DNA of 64,000 nucleotides from G965230615 sp965230615 (GTDB lineage Bacteria; Pseudomonadota; Gammaproteobacteria; HTCC5015): contig OZ246012.1 in assembly GCA_965230615.1 (NCBI GenBank), positions 1,054,001-1,118,000 of the forward strand, written 5' to 3'. The notes under the pieces were generated by a model that did not search any database, was not told where the DNA came from, and worked only from the letters and a program-made list of their open reading frames with translations. The number at the start of each line of letters is the position of its first letter. Position 1 is the stretch's first letter. Of the stretch, positions 25,128-33,610 are shown piece by piece. A program made the translations under genes and the position numbers.

Positions 25128-26220
25128 GGTTCCACCCTGTGTTTGTCTTTGTTTGCATACGCCAACCTTGCGTATATTGTAATGGATTTATCGTCACCAC
25201 TGCTTTTTTAGGATCTGTAACAGGCTTACGTCCTAACCAACTATTCCAACCTAAATAACTACGCCCTGCCAAACGTGAGATGGAACGCTGTTCAGGTTTG
25301 ATGCTTAATACTAAGCGCCAATGCAAAAAGTCACCTGCATAATTTCTAATCAGCGCCACTAGTTGGCTGAGTTTATTCATATTAAGTGGCAAAAATTCAT
25401 GAAACTGCTTGGCGGTTAAAGGCCCACAAACCAGCTCAATGCTATTTTGCGCACTGATCATTTTACTACCTAAAACAGCATCCTGCCCCAAGCAAACATT
25501 TTTCTGAGGCGTGAATTTATCAGCTGGCCGCCCCAGTATGCAGCATTGATCGTGATCAATATCTTGCCAACGGCGTACAAACTGTTTTATTTGAAATGGC
25601 ACTGCAAAAAACTCAGACAATAACGACTCTAGACCTTCTTTATGATGGTGGTTAGTCGATAACATACCTACATGGTGCAATTTGGCATTATCAGCCATAG
25701 CATCACGTGATTGTGACTCTTGGTTACCAAGCCCCATTAAGCTACTGACATAAAACTTATACGCACTTTGTTCGGGGCGGTCCCCTTCTATTGTCGGCTC
25801 TGCTTGCGCCCAGGCACGGTAGTATAAGCTCTGCATGCGGTGATGAAACATATCAATAAAGCGCTCTGGCGTCACATCATCGGCATGGATCTTACGTTCT
25901 AAGACAAACTCAGTGATATGCAATGGCAGTGGCCCATTAGGGCCAAACATACCGAAAGGGTAACTGTAGACATGATCATTTTCATCACGCTTACCGGTCT
26001 CAAAACGCTCAATACTGGAAGCGGCGAAGGCCAGATAAGCATTTTGATGCAAGCGTACTTGGTCGTATTTTGGCACTTGCGACAAACCCAAGCGCGGGCT
26101 ATCCGGATAAGCACACTCTAGGTAACGCAATAGCGTAAAGAACCCATAGCGATGCGGGTCTTCCTCTATTGATTGCAACAAGCTTAAAGCAGTTGCTGTT
26201 TGCCCAGTGCCGGTTGCCAA
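25120..26220 (-). CDS. tssG: T6SS baseplate protein TssG
   Basis: The 366-residue protein has the TssG landmarks: HRYGFFTLLRYLECAYPDSPRLG at the start, the FGMFGPNGPLPLHITEF block, FHHRMQSLYYRAWAQAEP, and a C-terminal LGWNSWLGRKP segment. TssG with two TssF copies forms the baseplate wedge on TssK. Its start lies inside tssF (37-base overlap), and its stop overlaps the clpV start by 8 bases, so translation of the three is chained. Confidence 0.95.
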   Translation of the reverse strand: MATGTGQTATALSLLQSIEEDPHRYGFFTLLRYLECAYPDSPRLGLSQVPKYDQVRLHQNAYLAFAASSIERFETGKRDENDHVYSYPFGMFGPNGPLPLHITEFVLERKIHADDVTPERFIDMFHHRMQSLYYRAWAQAEPTIEGDRPEQSAYKFYVSSLMGLGNQESQSRDAMADNAKLHHVGMLSTNHHHKEGLESLLSEFFAVPFQIKQFVRRWQDIDHDQCCILGRPADKFTPQKNVCLGQDAVLGSKMISAQNSIELVCGPLTAKQFHEFLPLNMNKLSQLVALIRNYAGDFLHWRLVLSIKPEQRSISRLAGRSYLGWNSWLGRKPVTDPKKAVVTINPLQYTQGWRMQTKTNTGWNHE

Positions 26221-28070
26221 TGGTAAACCTCGCCACGATCAGTGGATAATAAACGCAAGCTCACAAAAGAGTGGATAGACGCATAGCGCACAAAAAATTC
26301 GCGCAACACACTACCAAATAAAAACACACTTGCCCCTTCAAATGCCTGCTCATCACACTCCACGGTAATTTCCACACCACGCACATAAGTAATCGGCCCA
26401 GCATCTGGCAGGCGCGTATTAATAGGCCGACTTGAAACTCGGGTTATTGAGTTTACCTGTGCATATAACACAGAGTCATTATAGGTATAAAGCGCCAGCA
26501 TTTTGCGTAGCATCGCAGCTGCCTGCTCATCACCTTCATCTAATAATGACAAGTAATTCAGTGATAAATGATTAATAAGCTGCCAGGCACGATCGCCATA
26601 GTAATGCGCTTGTCGGGGTCGACTTGGCCCTTCCAAACAACGCACTTCCAATACAGGCACCCCCTGATCCAAACTAAAGTCTGTTCGACCTTTACCAATA
26701 GGCATGCCAATCACAGGCAAATCTCGGTTTGTACAAAGCACTTTAAGATTCAGGTGTTTCAGGTCTTCGTTATAAGGTGGCTGTTTTTCATCAACCAGTG
26801 CAACAAAAATCTCATTACCCACATAACTACTGCGTGTACCAAGCTGCTTTTGCTTATTCGACAGCATACGGGCTTCACGACGAATAGAATAATAGCTGCC
26901 ACCCACACTGGTAAATGAAGATGGCTCACCATACATTGGATAGAACTTCTGGCTGTCTTCATTACCTGCTGTAAAGGCCTCTGTCTCTAAAATAGAGTGC
27001 ACCTCAAAATCCATCGGCCGACTGCGATCGGCTAACACATGGTATTCATGCTCACGCTGGGTAAGCTGAATACGGTCAGCATGTTTTTCAAACAGGTTAA
27101 TCGCTGGCGCACAGTACAAACGAAACATATCTGTTTCAACTAGGTTTTCTAAACGAAACTCCGGCTCCGAAAACAGAATCGTCACATCGACTTCGGTACC
27201 ACTGGCTTGCGCGAAAGCATCTTGCAATCCGGCAAACTCAAAAAAGCGATACCGCTGAGGAAACGCAAAATACTCTTGCAAGAGTCGATAGCCGCTAAAC
27301 GAGCGTTTAGTATAAGGCAACAATGCTTCTTCAGTCGCAAACCCCATAGGCTGCAAGTGCGATTTATCACGCCACACCTGCCATGGGCTGATGCCACCAA
27401 CCGGTCTGACAATATAACCGACAGAGCGCGCTATGATTTGCTCGTAGAGCAGTAACGCCAGACGCGTATCACCATGCAAATAAACGGGTAAACGGTCTAG
27501 GTTTGTTAACTCTTCTAAAGCAACCCCTGCGTTGGTTTTAAAACGAATTTGTAAGCCAGCTTTAGCATTGCCTGGAATCTCAGCGCCATTGGCAGTCACT
27601 TGCGCGGCATTACTTAAATAACTGACTTGAGAAACTTCTAAAGGCCATAAAGTGACATCCTGCGATGTACTAAATACGGCTGCAGTTGATTGGCCTTTAC
27701 CCACCATACTGCGCAAAGCAGTGCCTCGTGCAATAGTGTAACCATCTTTCAATGCCGGTTCTTCAAAGTCAGGCGCAAAGTGCGCAATCAGCATCGACGG
27801 GATCGGCGCCAAAAAATGCGGGTATACTTGTTCGATAAGTTGTTCGGTAAAGTCGGGGAAACGCGCTTCAAGCTTATGCTTGACACGTGCTGCCATAAAA
27901 GCAAAGCCTTCGATCAAGCGCTCCACATAAGGGTCAGCGCATTCGAGCACTTCATCTTTGCTTAAACCTAAGCGGCCGGCAATTTTAGGAAAAGCCTGGG
28001 CGAATTCGACGCCCATTTCGCGCATAAACAGCAGCTCTTCGTTGTAGATCTCTAAAAAACGATTATCCAT
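26184..28070 (-). CDS. tssF: T6SS baseplate protein TssF
   Basis: The 628-residue protein begins with the family's hallmark YNEELLFMREMGVEFAQAFPKIAGRLG and DPYVERLIEGFAFMAARV segments, and ends with the typical SFVSLRLLSTDRGEVYHWQP. Length is normal. It is a wedge component, interacts with TssG and TssE, and sets the spike base. It overlaps the tssE stop by one base (TAATG) and the tssG start by 37 bases. Confidence 0.97.
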   Translation of the reverse strand: MDNRFLEIYNEELLFMREMGVEFAQAFPKIAGRLGLSKDEVLECADPYVERLIEGFAFMAARVKHKLEARFPDFTEQLIEQVYPHFLAPIPSMLIAHFAPDFEEPALKDGYTIARGTALRSMVGKGQSTAAVFSTSQDVTLWPLEVSQVSYLSNAAQVTANGAEIPGNAKAGLQIRFKTNAGVALEELTNLDRLPVYLHGDTRLALLLYEQIIARSVGYIVRPVGGISPWQVWRDKSHLQPMGFATEEALLPYTKRSFSGYRLLQEYFAFPQRYRFFEFAGLQDAFAQASGTEVDVTILFSEPEFRLENLVETDMFRLYCAPAINLFEKHADRIQLTQREHEYHVLADRSRPMDFEVHSILETEAFTAGNEDSQKFYPMYGEPSSFTSVGGSYYSIRREARMLSNKQKQLGTRSSYVGNEIFVALVDEKQPPYNEDLKHLNLKVLCTNRDLPVIGMPIGKGRTDFSLDQGVPVLEVRCLEGPSRPRQAHYYGDRAWQLINHLSLNYLSLLDEGDEQAAAMLRKMLALYTYNDSVLYAQVNSITRVSSRPINTRLPDAGPITYVRGVEITVECDEQAFEGASVFLFGSVLREFFVRYASIHSFVSLRLLSTDRGEVYHWQPALGKQQLL

Positions 28071-28567
28071 TAGCCACGCGAATAATTAACTGAACCTGTC
28101 TCTAAATCGAGTTCAGTTTTAAGATATAACTCAACAGGCATTGGCTTAGACCAAATTTGCCCTTGTAATTGTATACTAAGCGCATTACGACTCATCTGAC
28201 TATCACTCACTGTCACTTCAACTTTTAAACTACGACTGAGTAAGCGAGGCTCATAAAGTTTTATAATGTTTCGAATTTCTTTCTCTAACACTTTACCGGA
28301 AACAGAAGAAGCCAAATTACCCACTAGTTCAGATACACCATAATTTAGCACTGAACGCTGCACTTCAGGATAGTCTTCTAAAGAACGTGTTGCTTCAAGA
28401 TGCACCGTACTTAATAGCCAAACCAGGTCACGCTCAACACTTTCACGTAGCTGACGCGTACTCAGCGCTCTATTATCAAGTGACTCAACTGAAATTTCAG
28501 TATCACGATCAATGATTCTATCCAATAAAGCAGGTTGCAGGCGTTCTTGTAGTCTTAAGTTCGACAT
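28070..28567 (-). CDS. tssE: T6SS baseplate gp25-like protein TssE
   Basis: The 165-residue protein is a phage T4 gp25-like subunit: RLQPALLDRI near the start, SVERDLVWLLST, a central helix SVLNYGV and the EKEIRNIIKLYEPRL block (gp25's conserved EPR-type motif). It joins sheath polymerisation to the baseplate. Only 6 bases separate it from tagJ. Confidence 0.93.
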   Translation of the reverse strand: MSNLRLQERLQPALLDRIIDRDTEISVESLDNRALSTRQLRESVERDLVWLLSTVHLEATRSLEDYPEVQRSVLNYGVSELVGNLASSVSGKVLEKEIRNIIKLYEPRLLSRSLKVEVTVSDSQMSRNALSIQLQGQIWSKPMPVELYLKTELDLETGSVNYSRG

Positions 28568-28573
28568 CAGGGC

Positions 28574-29374
28574 CTAGTCGTCCGTAGCATGACTAAACGT
28601 TATCTCACGACACTCTAACAGAGGGTACTCATTTTGATCGGTGACTAATACTTTCTGGCCTATACCTGAATAATAGTCATCTGAGAGTTGCTGCCATTCT
28701 GTTTTGTTTGCCAATTGCAAGGCGTCATCTTCGGCATTATTCGTTTCCCAATAACGCGCTGGTAATAAAGTCTTAGACTCCTGACCATTCACCAGCTCTA
28801 AATCAGCCGGCAACCACATCAAATCACATAAATCGGCAGGTGCAGAAGTTGTTATTTTGCGAACATGATGCAAAGGACACCAGATATATTTACCACGGCT
28901 GATAGTTTCTAAGAAAGGGCCGATGCGTGAGTCACCATCTGCTATCCATTCAAAAGCCTCGCCATTAATCTGACCGGCACTCAGTGGCGCTGCTTCATAA
29001 GCTTGTCCGAGCACATCGATAAATTGTTCAGTATGGCCACTATTGACCAAACGCAAAGCCTCAAATACCAAGGCATACCACTCTTCGGGGGCACCAAGTA
29101 CTGTTGGTGTTTTTTGACCTAACATAACTTGCTCACGCTCGGCCTCGAGCGCAATAGTAACCCGGTAGGTTGAGGTGAAAGGTGCAAACTCGGGGCTCAT
29201 ATCAGAGGCCACATCCAGCTGTGTTATAGCCTTATCGAAGTCACCCGTCACAGCATAAAGCTGCGCTAGAAAAGCACGAAAATTAGGGTCAGCTGGTTTC
29301 GACTTAACCGCCGACTTTGCTTCAGCCAAAGCCTCTGTTAAATTTCCGTTAGCAATTAACTCGTTAACCTGCAT
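28574..29374 (-). CDS. tagJ: TagJ/ImpE accessory protein
   Basis: The 266-residue protein has TPR-like repeats at the N-terminus (residues about 5-80, EALAEAKSAVKSKPADPNFRAFLAQLYAVTGDFDKA) and the ImpE/SciE C-terminal domain with GKYIWCPLHHVRKI and PADLCDLMWLPADLEL. TagJ in HSI-I type systems binds the sheath protein TssB and assists ClpV recruitment. Its presence here, together with FHA, PppA and TagF genes, places the cluster in the HSI-I-like branch. Confidence 0.9.
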   Translation of the reverse strand: MQVNELIANGNLTEALAEAKSAVKSKPADPNFRAFLAQLYAVTGDFDKAITQLDVASDMSPEFAPFTSTYRVTIALEAEREQVMLGQKTPTVLGAPEEWYALVFEALRLVNSGHTEQFIDVLGQAYEAAPLSAGQINGEAFEWIADGDSRIGPFLETISRGKYIWCPLHHVRKITTSAPADLCDLMWLPADLELVNGQESKTLLPARYWETNNAEDDALQLANKTEWQQLSDDYYSGIGQKVLVTDQNEYPLLECREITFSHATDD

Positions 29375-29429
29375 CGGTTTACAACTCCTAGGTAGAGTAG
29401 CAGATTAAAAAAGACGATAGTTACTAATA

Positions 29430-29447
29430 AGATCTGGGCGCAGATTT
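29430..29447 (-). terminator. Hairpin after hcp, possible attenuator or 3' stabiliser
   Basis: AAATCTG and CAGATCT (minus strand, 29447-29441 and 29436-29430) form a 7-bp stem with one G-U pair and a 4-nt loop. It lies 35 bases after the hcp stop. There is no proper T-run, so full termination is unlikely; it may raise hcp message over the distal genes. Confidence 0.35.
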
Positions 29448-29481
29448 GAATAACCTACGCCCTAACCTTAATAAATAATTA

Positions 29482-29967
29482 TTATGCGTCTGCTCTGATA
29501 TCGTATTCTGCGTCGATAGTACCACCGTCAGCAGAACCATCGTTCTTCTGTGGTTGGTAAGACTCTTTAATCTTCGCAAAATTCAGTGTACAGACTTCAC
29601 GGATAACCGCATCATCAGGGCTGGAAACACTGTTGCTGATTGAAGTAATCATGCAGTCTTCCATTTCGATTACATAGTAATCCAATGGATCATCACCACC
29701 GGCTTTACGGATAGTGAGCTTTGCTTTAGGGATATGACGACCCTTCGCACAAGCCATAAACAAGTTTGGAGTGGCTTTATCAACGGCTTTCTCGATAACT
29801 AAATCATCAACGTTGACTTTACCAGCACTTGAACCGCCGCCGATGTGACTTGTTCCCTGTTGCTGCGCGCCGAAAGTCCATGCAAATACGTCGATCTGAT
29901 TTTCATGACCTTTAACGGCTGATTCGCCTTCAATACCTTCAATTTCTAAACATGCATAAAACGCCAT
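29482..29967 (-). CDS. hcp: T6SS tube protein Hcp (TssD)
   Basis: The 161-residue protein has the Hcp fold signatures: YACLEIEGIEGES at the start, IDVFAWTFGAQQQGTSHIGGG, the LFMACAKGRHIPKAKL block and YVIEMEDCMITSIS. It forms hexameric rings that stack into the expelled tube. A strong Shine-Dalgarno (AAGGAG, 8 bases upstream of the ATG) and the hairpin at 29430-29447 fit high expression. No extended toxin domain is present. Confidence 0.97.
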   Translation of the reverse strand: MAFYACLEIEGIEGESAVKGHENQIDVFAWTFGAQQQGTSHIGGGSSAGKVNVDDLVIEKAVDKATPNLFMACAKGRHIPKAKLTIRKAGGDDPLDYYVIEMEDCMITSISNSVSSPDDAVIREVCTLNFAKIKESYQPQKNDGSADGGTIDAEYDIRADA

Positions 29968-30022
29968 ACTAATGCTCCTTCAAATTATTTAATCTACAAA
30001 TAGTTAATTATTAAAATACTTC

Positions 30023-31516
30023 TTAAGCGCCCTTACCTGAAGGTAGCTTAGAGACTAAACGTAACGATACCGTTAAGCCTTCCAATTGATAATGCGGGCG
30101 CAGGTAAAATACTGAAGAATAGTAGCCCGGATTACCTTCCACCTCAGCAACAGAAACCTCAGCCGCTGCCAGCGGTTTCCTTGCCTTAGTATCTTCTGTA
30201 GAGTTTGCAGGGTCACCATCGACATATTGCAAAATCCACTTATTGAGCCAGCGCTGCATATCTTCACGCTCTTTGAACGAACCCACTTTATCGCGCACAA
30301 TGCATTTTAAGTAATGCGCAAAACGGCAAGTTGCAAACAAGTAAGGGAGACGCGCTGACAAGTTAGCATTCGCTGTTGCATCAGGATCATCAAACTCAGC
30401 TGGATTATTAAACGATTGCGCGCCAATAAATGCGGCCTGCGTCGTATTTTTACGATGTATTAATGGCATAAAACCATTTTTTGCCAACTCTGCCTCACGA
30501 CGATCACTAATCGCAATCTCAGTTGGACATTTCATTTCCACACCACCGTCATCCGATGGGAAGGTATGACACGGCAGGTCATCAACAGCACCACCTGACT
30601 CAACACCACGAATACGCGAGCACCAGCCGTATTCTTTAAAAGCCTTGTTGATATTCACTGCCATGGCATAAGCTGAATTAGACCAAGTGTAGCGTGTAGA
30701 ATCCGCACCCGTTACATCTTCTTCAAAGTCAAACTCTTCGACTGGGTCAGTTTTAGCGCCATACGGTAAGCGTGACAGAAAACGCGGCATACACAAGCCA
30801 ATATACCGTGAGTCCTCTGAGTCACGTAAAGCATTCCATGGCGCATATTCAGGCGTCGAGAATAGCTTGGTAATATCTCTCGGATTCGTTAATTCCTGCC
30901 AACTATCCATATTCATGGTTTTCGGGGATGTGCCGGCTAAGAAGGGTGCGTGTGCAGCAGCGGCAATTTGTGCCATGCCACCCAGCAGCTCTACATCGGG
31001 TGGAGTATGATCGAAGTGGTAGTCTCCTACGAGAGCACCAAAGGGCTCACCACCGAGCTGACCAAATTCTTCTTCATAAATTTTCTTGAACAGTGGGCTT
31101 TGGTCCCAAGCAACACCTTTAAAGCGTTTGAGTGTTTTGCCCAGTTCTTTTTTGGAAATGTTAAAGCACTTAATCTTCAACATTTCATCGGTTTCTGTGT
31201 TGTTTACCAAATAGTGTAAACCACGCCAGGTACCTTCGAGTTTCTGAAACTCTTCATTGTGCAATATTAAATTTACTTGCTCAGACAGTTTGGCATCGAT
31301 TTCAGCAATAATCGAATTAATCGTATTCATTGCATCATCGGTAATTAAACCGGTCTCAGCTAAAACATGCTCTGCCAACGTTGATACAGCACTTTCAACC
31401 TCTGACTGAACACGATCTGTTTTAGGTCTGAAATTTTGTTTGAGAAGGTCACCAAAGGTATCTTCGGTTAATGCCCCTTCTTCTGCTTGCGCTTCCGCTT
31501 CTTGTTTCTCGGCCAT
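30023..31516 (-). CDS. tssC: T6SS sheath large subunit TssC
   Basis: The 497-residue protein is of normal length. N-terminal residues about 1-60 are charged, providing the ClpV-recognised helix; the VipB-type signatures LEGTWRGLHYLV, KIYEEEFGQLGGEPFGALVGDYHFDH, LCMPRFLSRLPYG and FATCRFAHYLKCIVRDKVGS are present. With TssB it forms the contractile sheath. It is 20 bases downstream of tssB. Confidence 0.98.
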   Translation of the reverse strand: MAEKQEAEAQAEEGALTEDTFGDLLKQNFRPKTDRVQSEVESAVSTLAEHVLAETGLITDDAMNTINSIIAEIDAKLSEQVNLILHNEEFQKLEGTWRGLHYLVNNTETDEMLKIKCFNISKKELGKTLKRFKGVAWDQSPLFKKIYEEEFGQLGGEPFGALVGDYHFDHTPPDVELLGGMAQIAAAAHAPFLAGTSPKTMNMDSWQELTNPRDITKLFSTPEYAPWNALRDSEDSRYIGLCMPRFLSRLPYGAKTDPVEEFDFEEDVTGADSTRYTWSNSAYAMAVNINKAFKEYGWCSRIRGVESGGAVDDLPCHTFPSDDGGVEMKCPTEIAISDRREAELAKNGFMPLIHRKNTTQAAFIGAQSFNNPAEFDDPDATANANLSARLPYLFATCRFAHYLKCIVRDKVGSFKEREDMQRWLNKWILQYVDGDPANSTEDTKARKPLAAAEVSVAEVEGNPGYYSSVFYLRPHYQLEGLTVSLRLVSKLPSGKGA

Positions 31517-31536
31517 TTTACACCTGTTTCAAAAGA

Positions 31537-32052
31537 TTAAGATTCAGATTCGTCATCATCCGACTTGGATGCTTTTACGAGTGATTCAAGCAAGTTCTCA
31601 TCTTGGATCACTTGGGCTATTAAATTCTCAGCGTTCGCTTTACCGTCCATATACGTCAGCAAATTCGATAACTGGGTACGGGCTTCGATCAGCTTATCAA
31701 GACCTGGCACCTTACGTGCAACGGCAGCAGGTGAGAAATCATCCATGCTTTCAAACGTAATATCGACAGGTAGATTACCCTCACCTGTTAGAGTATTCGG
31801 CACACTAAACGCTACGCGTGGCTGCACTGACTTCATACGGCTGTTAAAGTTTTCGCTATCAATCTCTAGCATTTTGCGATCTTCAACCGGTGCCAGTTCA
31901 TCTTTAGGGTTACCGCTTAGGTCGCCTAATACTCCCATAACAAATGGGATTTCAATTTTCCGCTCGGCACCATATGCTTCTAAATCGTACTCAATATGCA
32001 CCCGTGGAGCACGGTTTCTTGCAATAAATTTTTGACTACTCGCTTTCGCCAT
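31537..32052 (-). CDS. tssB: T6SS sheath small subunit TssB
   Basis: The 171-residue protein has the VipA hallmarks IEIPFVMGVLGDLSG, NFNSRMKSVQPRVAF and FESMDDFSPAAVARKVPGL. The C-terminal region is acidic (SKSDDDESES). It pairs with TssC in the sheath, and TagJ binds its family in HSI-I systems. A strong Shine-Dalgarno (GGAGGT) precedes the ATG. Confidence 0.98.
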   Translation of the reverse strand: MAKASSQKFIARNRAPRVHIEYDLEAYGAERKIEIPFVMGVLGDLSGNPKDELAPVEDRKMLEIDSENFNSRMKSVQPRVAFSVPNTLTGEGNLPVDITFESMDDFSPAAVARKVPGLDKLIEARTQLSNLLTYMDGKANAENLIAQVIQDENLLESLVKASKSDDDESES

Positions 32053-32090
32053 TGGTTGTTACCTCCATCGGTACACTTATAGGTTTAATG

Positions 32091-33146
32091 CTATTCCTGC
32101 GATTCATTCTGCACGCCACCGATATGTTGTGCATCTTCTACACCTTTCGGGGCAAGGTCATTTAATATATCCATGAAACTCATATTCACCAGCCGCTTGG
32201 CACGTTGCAATAACATGGGCACCGGGCTAGAAGGCTCGTTGCGTTGAAAGTATTCGCAAACCAAATCAATTGCACGCACAGCATCTGCACGTGAGTTTAC
32301 CGCACCCTGCAAGGCTGCCTTCGGCGCACTACCGCCAGCCGCAGCTGCACCGCCTTCCGTAGCACCTTCGCCATCTGTTTCATCTTCGGTGTCACCCTCG
32401 GCGCCACCAACATAATCTCTAATAAGACGCTCAATGACTTTGCACTCAGTATCGAACGGCTTTAGATCTGGCACATCTGCCGTAGACAATTCCTCACCGA
32501 TTTTTTCATCCATGGCTTTACGTGATTGTGCAATCACCTGTAGCGCCTCATGCAGTTGAGCAATGCTCTCACTACCAACATCTTGCAGCATAGATTCAAT
32601 ATAGCTTTTTTCTACGGGTGTCTCGTCACCTTTAGGGCTAAGCTTACCCTCTGCAATATAGTGCTGACGCAGGCTAAGCATCCCCAGTTGCATAGATTTT
32701 AAAAAAGGGACTTCACGCACATCGCCCAACAAACCATCCACCTCAACCAGCAGTAATAAGCTGTTCATACGCATGGTGGGGTCATTATCATCCTCTTCAT
32801 CCAGCATTGGATGCACAGAGGGCCAAAACTCAATCAGCATCTGGCTTAACAGGTGAATACCCGCCGCTAAGCCAGCAAAACCATCAATATGTAAAGAGGC
32901 GCGCGCCCACCAGATAGCTAGACTCAGATCTTTAGAACGAGCCAATAGTGACTCAACCTGATCTCGAATTGATGGCCAGTTTTTCTTGTCATCAGCTTCC
33001 TGCTCATCACCAGCAACCATTGACGGCCGCGCTGGCGCCATTTCCTGCTGTAGTGCTTGAAACTCGGCATCATATTCTAAAGAGGGGCCGGCAGGCTGCT
33101 CTTCTGAGATTGCTTGCAAATGCGTGCTGATATTACCCAAGTCCAT
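32091..33146 (-). CDS. tssA: T6SS cap/baseplate-organising protein TssA
   Basis: The 351-residue protein has an N-terminal ImpA domain (residues about 5-125) with GPSLEYDAEFQALQQEM, KNWPSIRDQVESLLARSKDLSLAIWWARA and EFWPSVHP. A linker rich in Gly, Glu and Ala (about 245-285) follows, then a short C-terminal helical segment with RAIDLVCEYFQRNEPSSPVPMLLQRA. It resembles the short TssA1 type rather than the long TssA2 type. GAGG lies 5-6 bases before the ATG. The next upstream gene is 464 bases away, so this is the head of the sheath/tube operon. Confidence 0.93.
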   Translation of the reverse strand: MDLGNISTHLQAISEEQPAGPSLEYDAEFQALQQEMAPARPSMVAGDEQEADDKKNWPSIRDQVESLLARSKDLSLAIWWARASLHIDGFAGLAAGIHLLSQMLIEFWPSVHPMLDEEDDNDPTMRMNSLLLLVEVDGLLGDVREVPFLKSMQLGMLSLRQHYIAEGKLSPKGDETPVEKSYIESMLQDVGSESIAQLHEALQVIAQSRKAMDEKIGEELSTADVPDLKPFDTECKVIERLIRDYVGGAEGDTEDETDGEGATEGGAAAAGGSAPKAALQGAVNSRADAVRAIDLVCEYFQRNEPSSPVPMLLQRAKRLVNMSFMDILNDLAPKGVEDAQHIGGVQNESQE

Positions 33147-33610
33147 ATTGGCCTCGTTACGTTAATTCTATTAGCCCTGTTAACCGCTTACAAACGATTA
33201 AACGTTGCTCCCCACGACCGGTAAGCAATAGGCACAAACTACCGACTTAATCATTTAAAATCAAGTATTAGCACTAACTAACTCTGACTCGGTCTCAATA
33301 CAATAATGGTTAATTCGGTAAACATAACAATACATCCTGTATAGCATATTATCCACAAATCAGCGGATAGTGAGCCGAATGAGCCTGACAGAACACTGAC
33401 TCTATACTCTGCCGTAAAATTAGCGGATTAAACACCCCCATTTAAGGGGTTTATTGCATAAATCAAACAAATTTAGTAGCAATATCGCCAGTTTGAGCCA
33501 ACATAGTCGCCATAACCATCACTGACCTTTCACAGCAGGCAACCCTGCTTAACGTTTTTTACCCGTCGGCTGAGCAGCAAGTTTTTCTACCTCCTCAGTC
33601 CCAAAAAACT
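33147..33610. promoter_or_regulatory. Intergenic region holding the presumed tssA-operon promoter
   Basis: The 464 bases lie between the stop of tagF-pppA and tssA, both on the minus strand. No gene is convincing. A minus-strand extended -10-like TGCTATACA lies at about 33344-33352 but has no good -35. There are two short hairpins: AGCAGG/CCTGCT (33534-33539 with 33544-33549) and ACCCC/GGGGT (33434-33438 with 33446-33450); the latter could be a weak terminator after tagF-pppA. I found no clear sigma-54 element. Confidence 0.4.

Noticed and set aside
33534..33549. Short hairpin in the gap before tssA as a minus-strand terminator
   Set aside because: The 6-bp stem is followed on the minus strand by a non-T sequence; it only has a T-run on the plus strand, where no gene ends.
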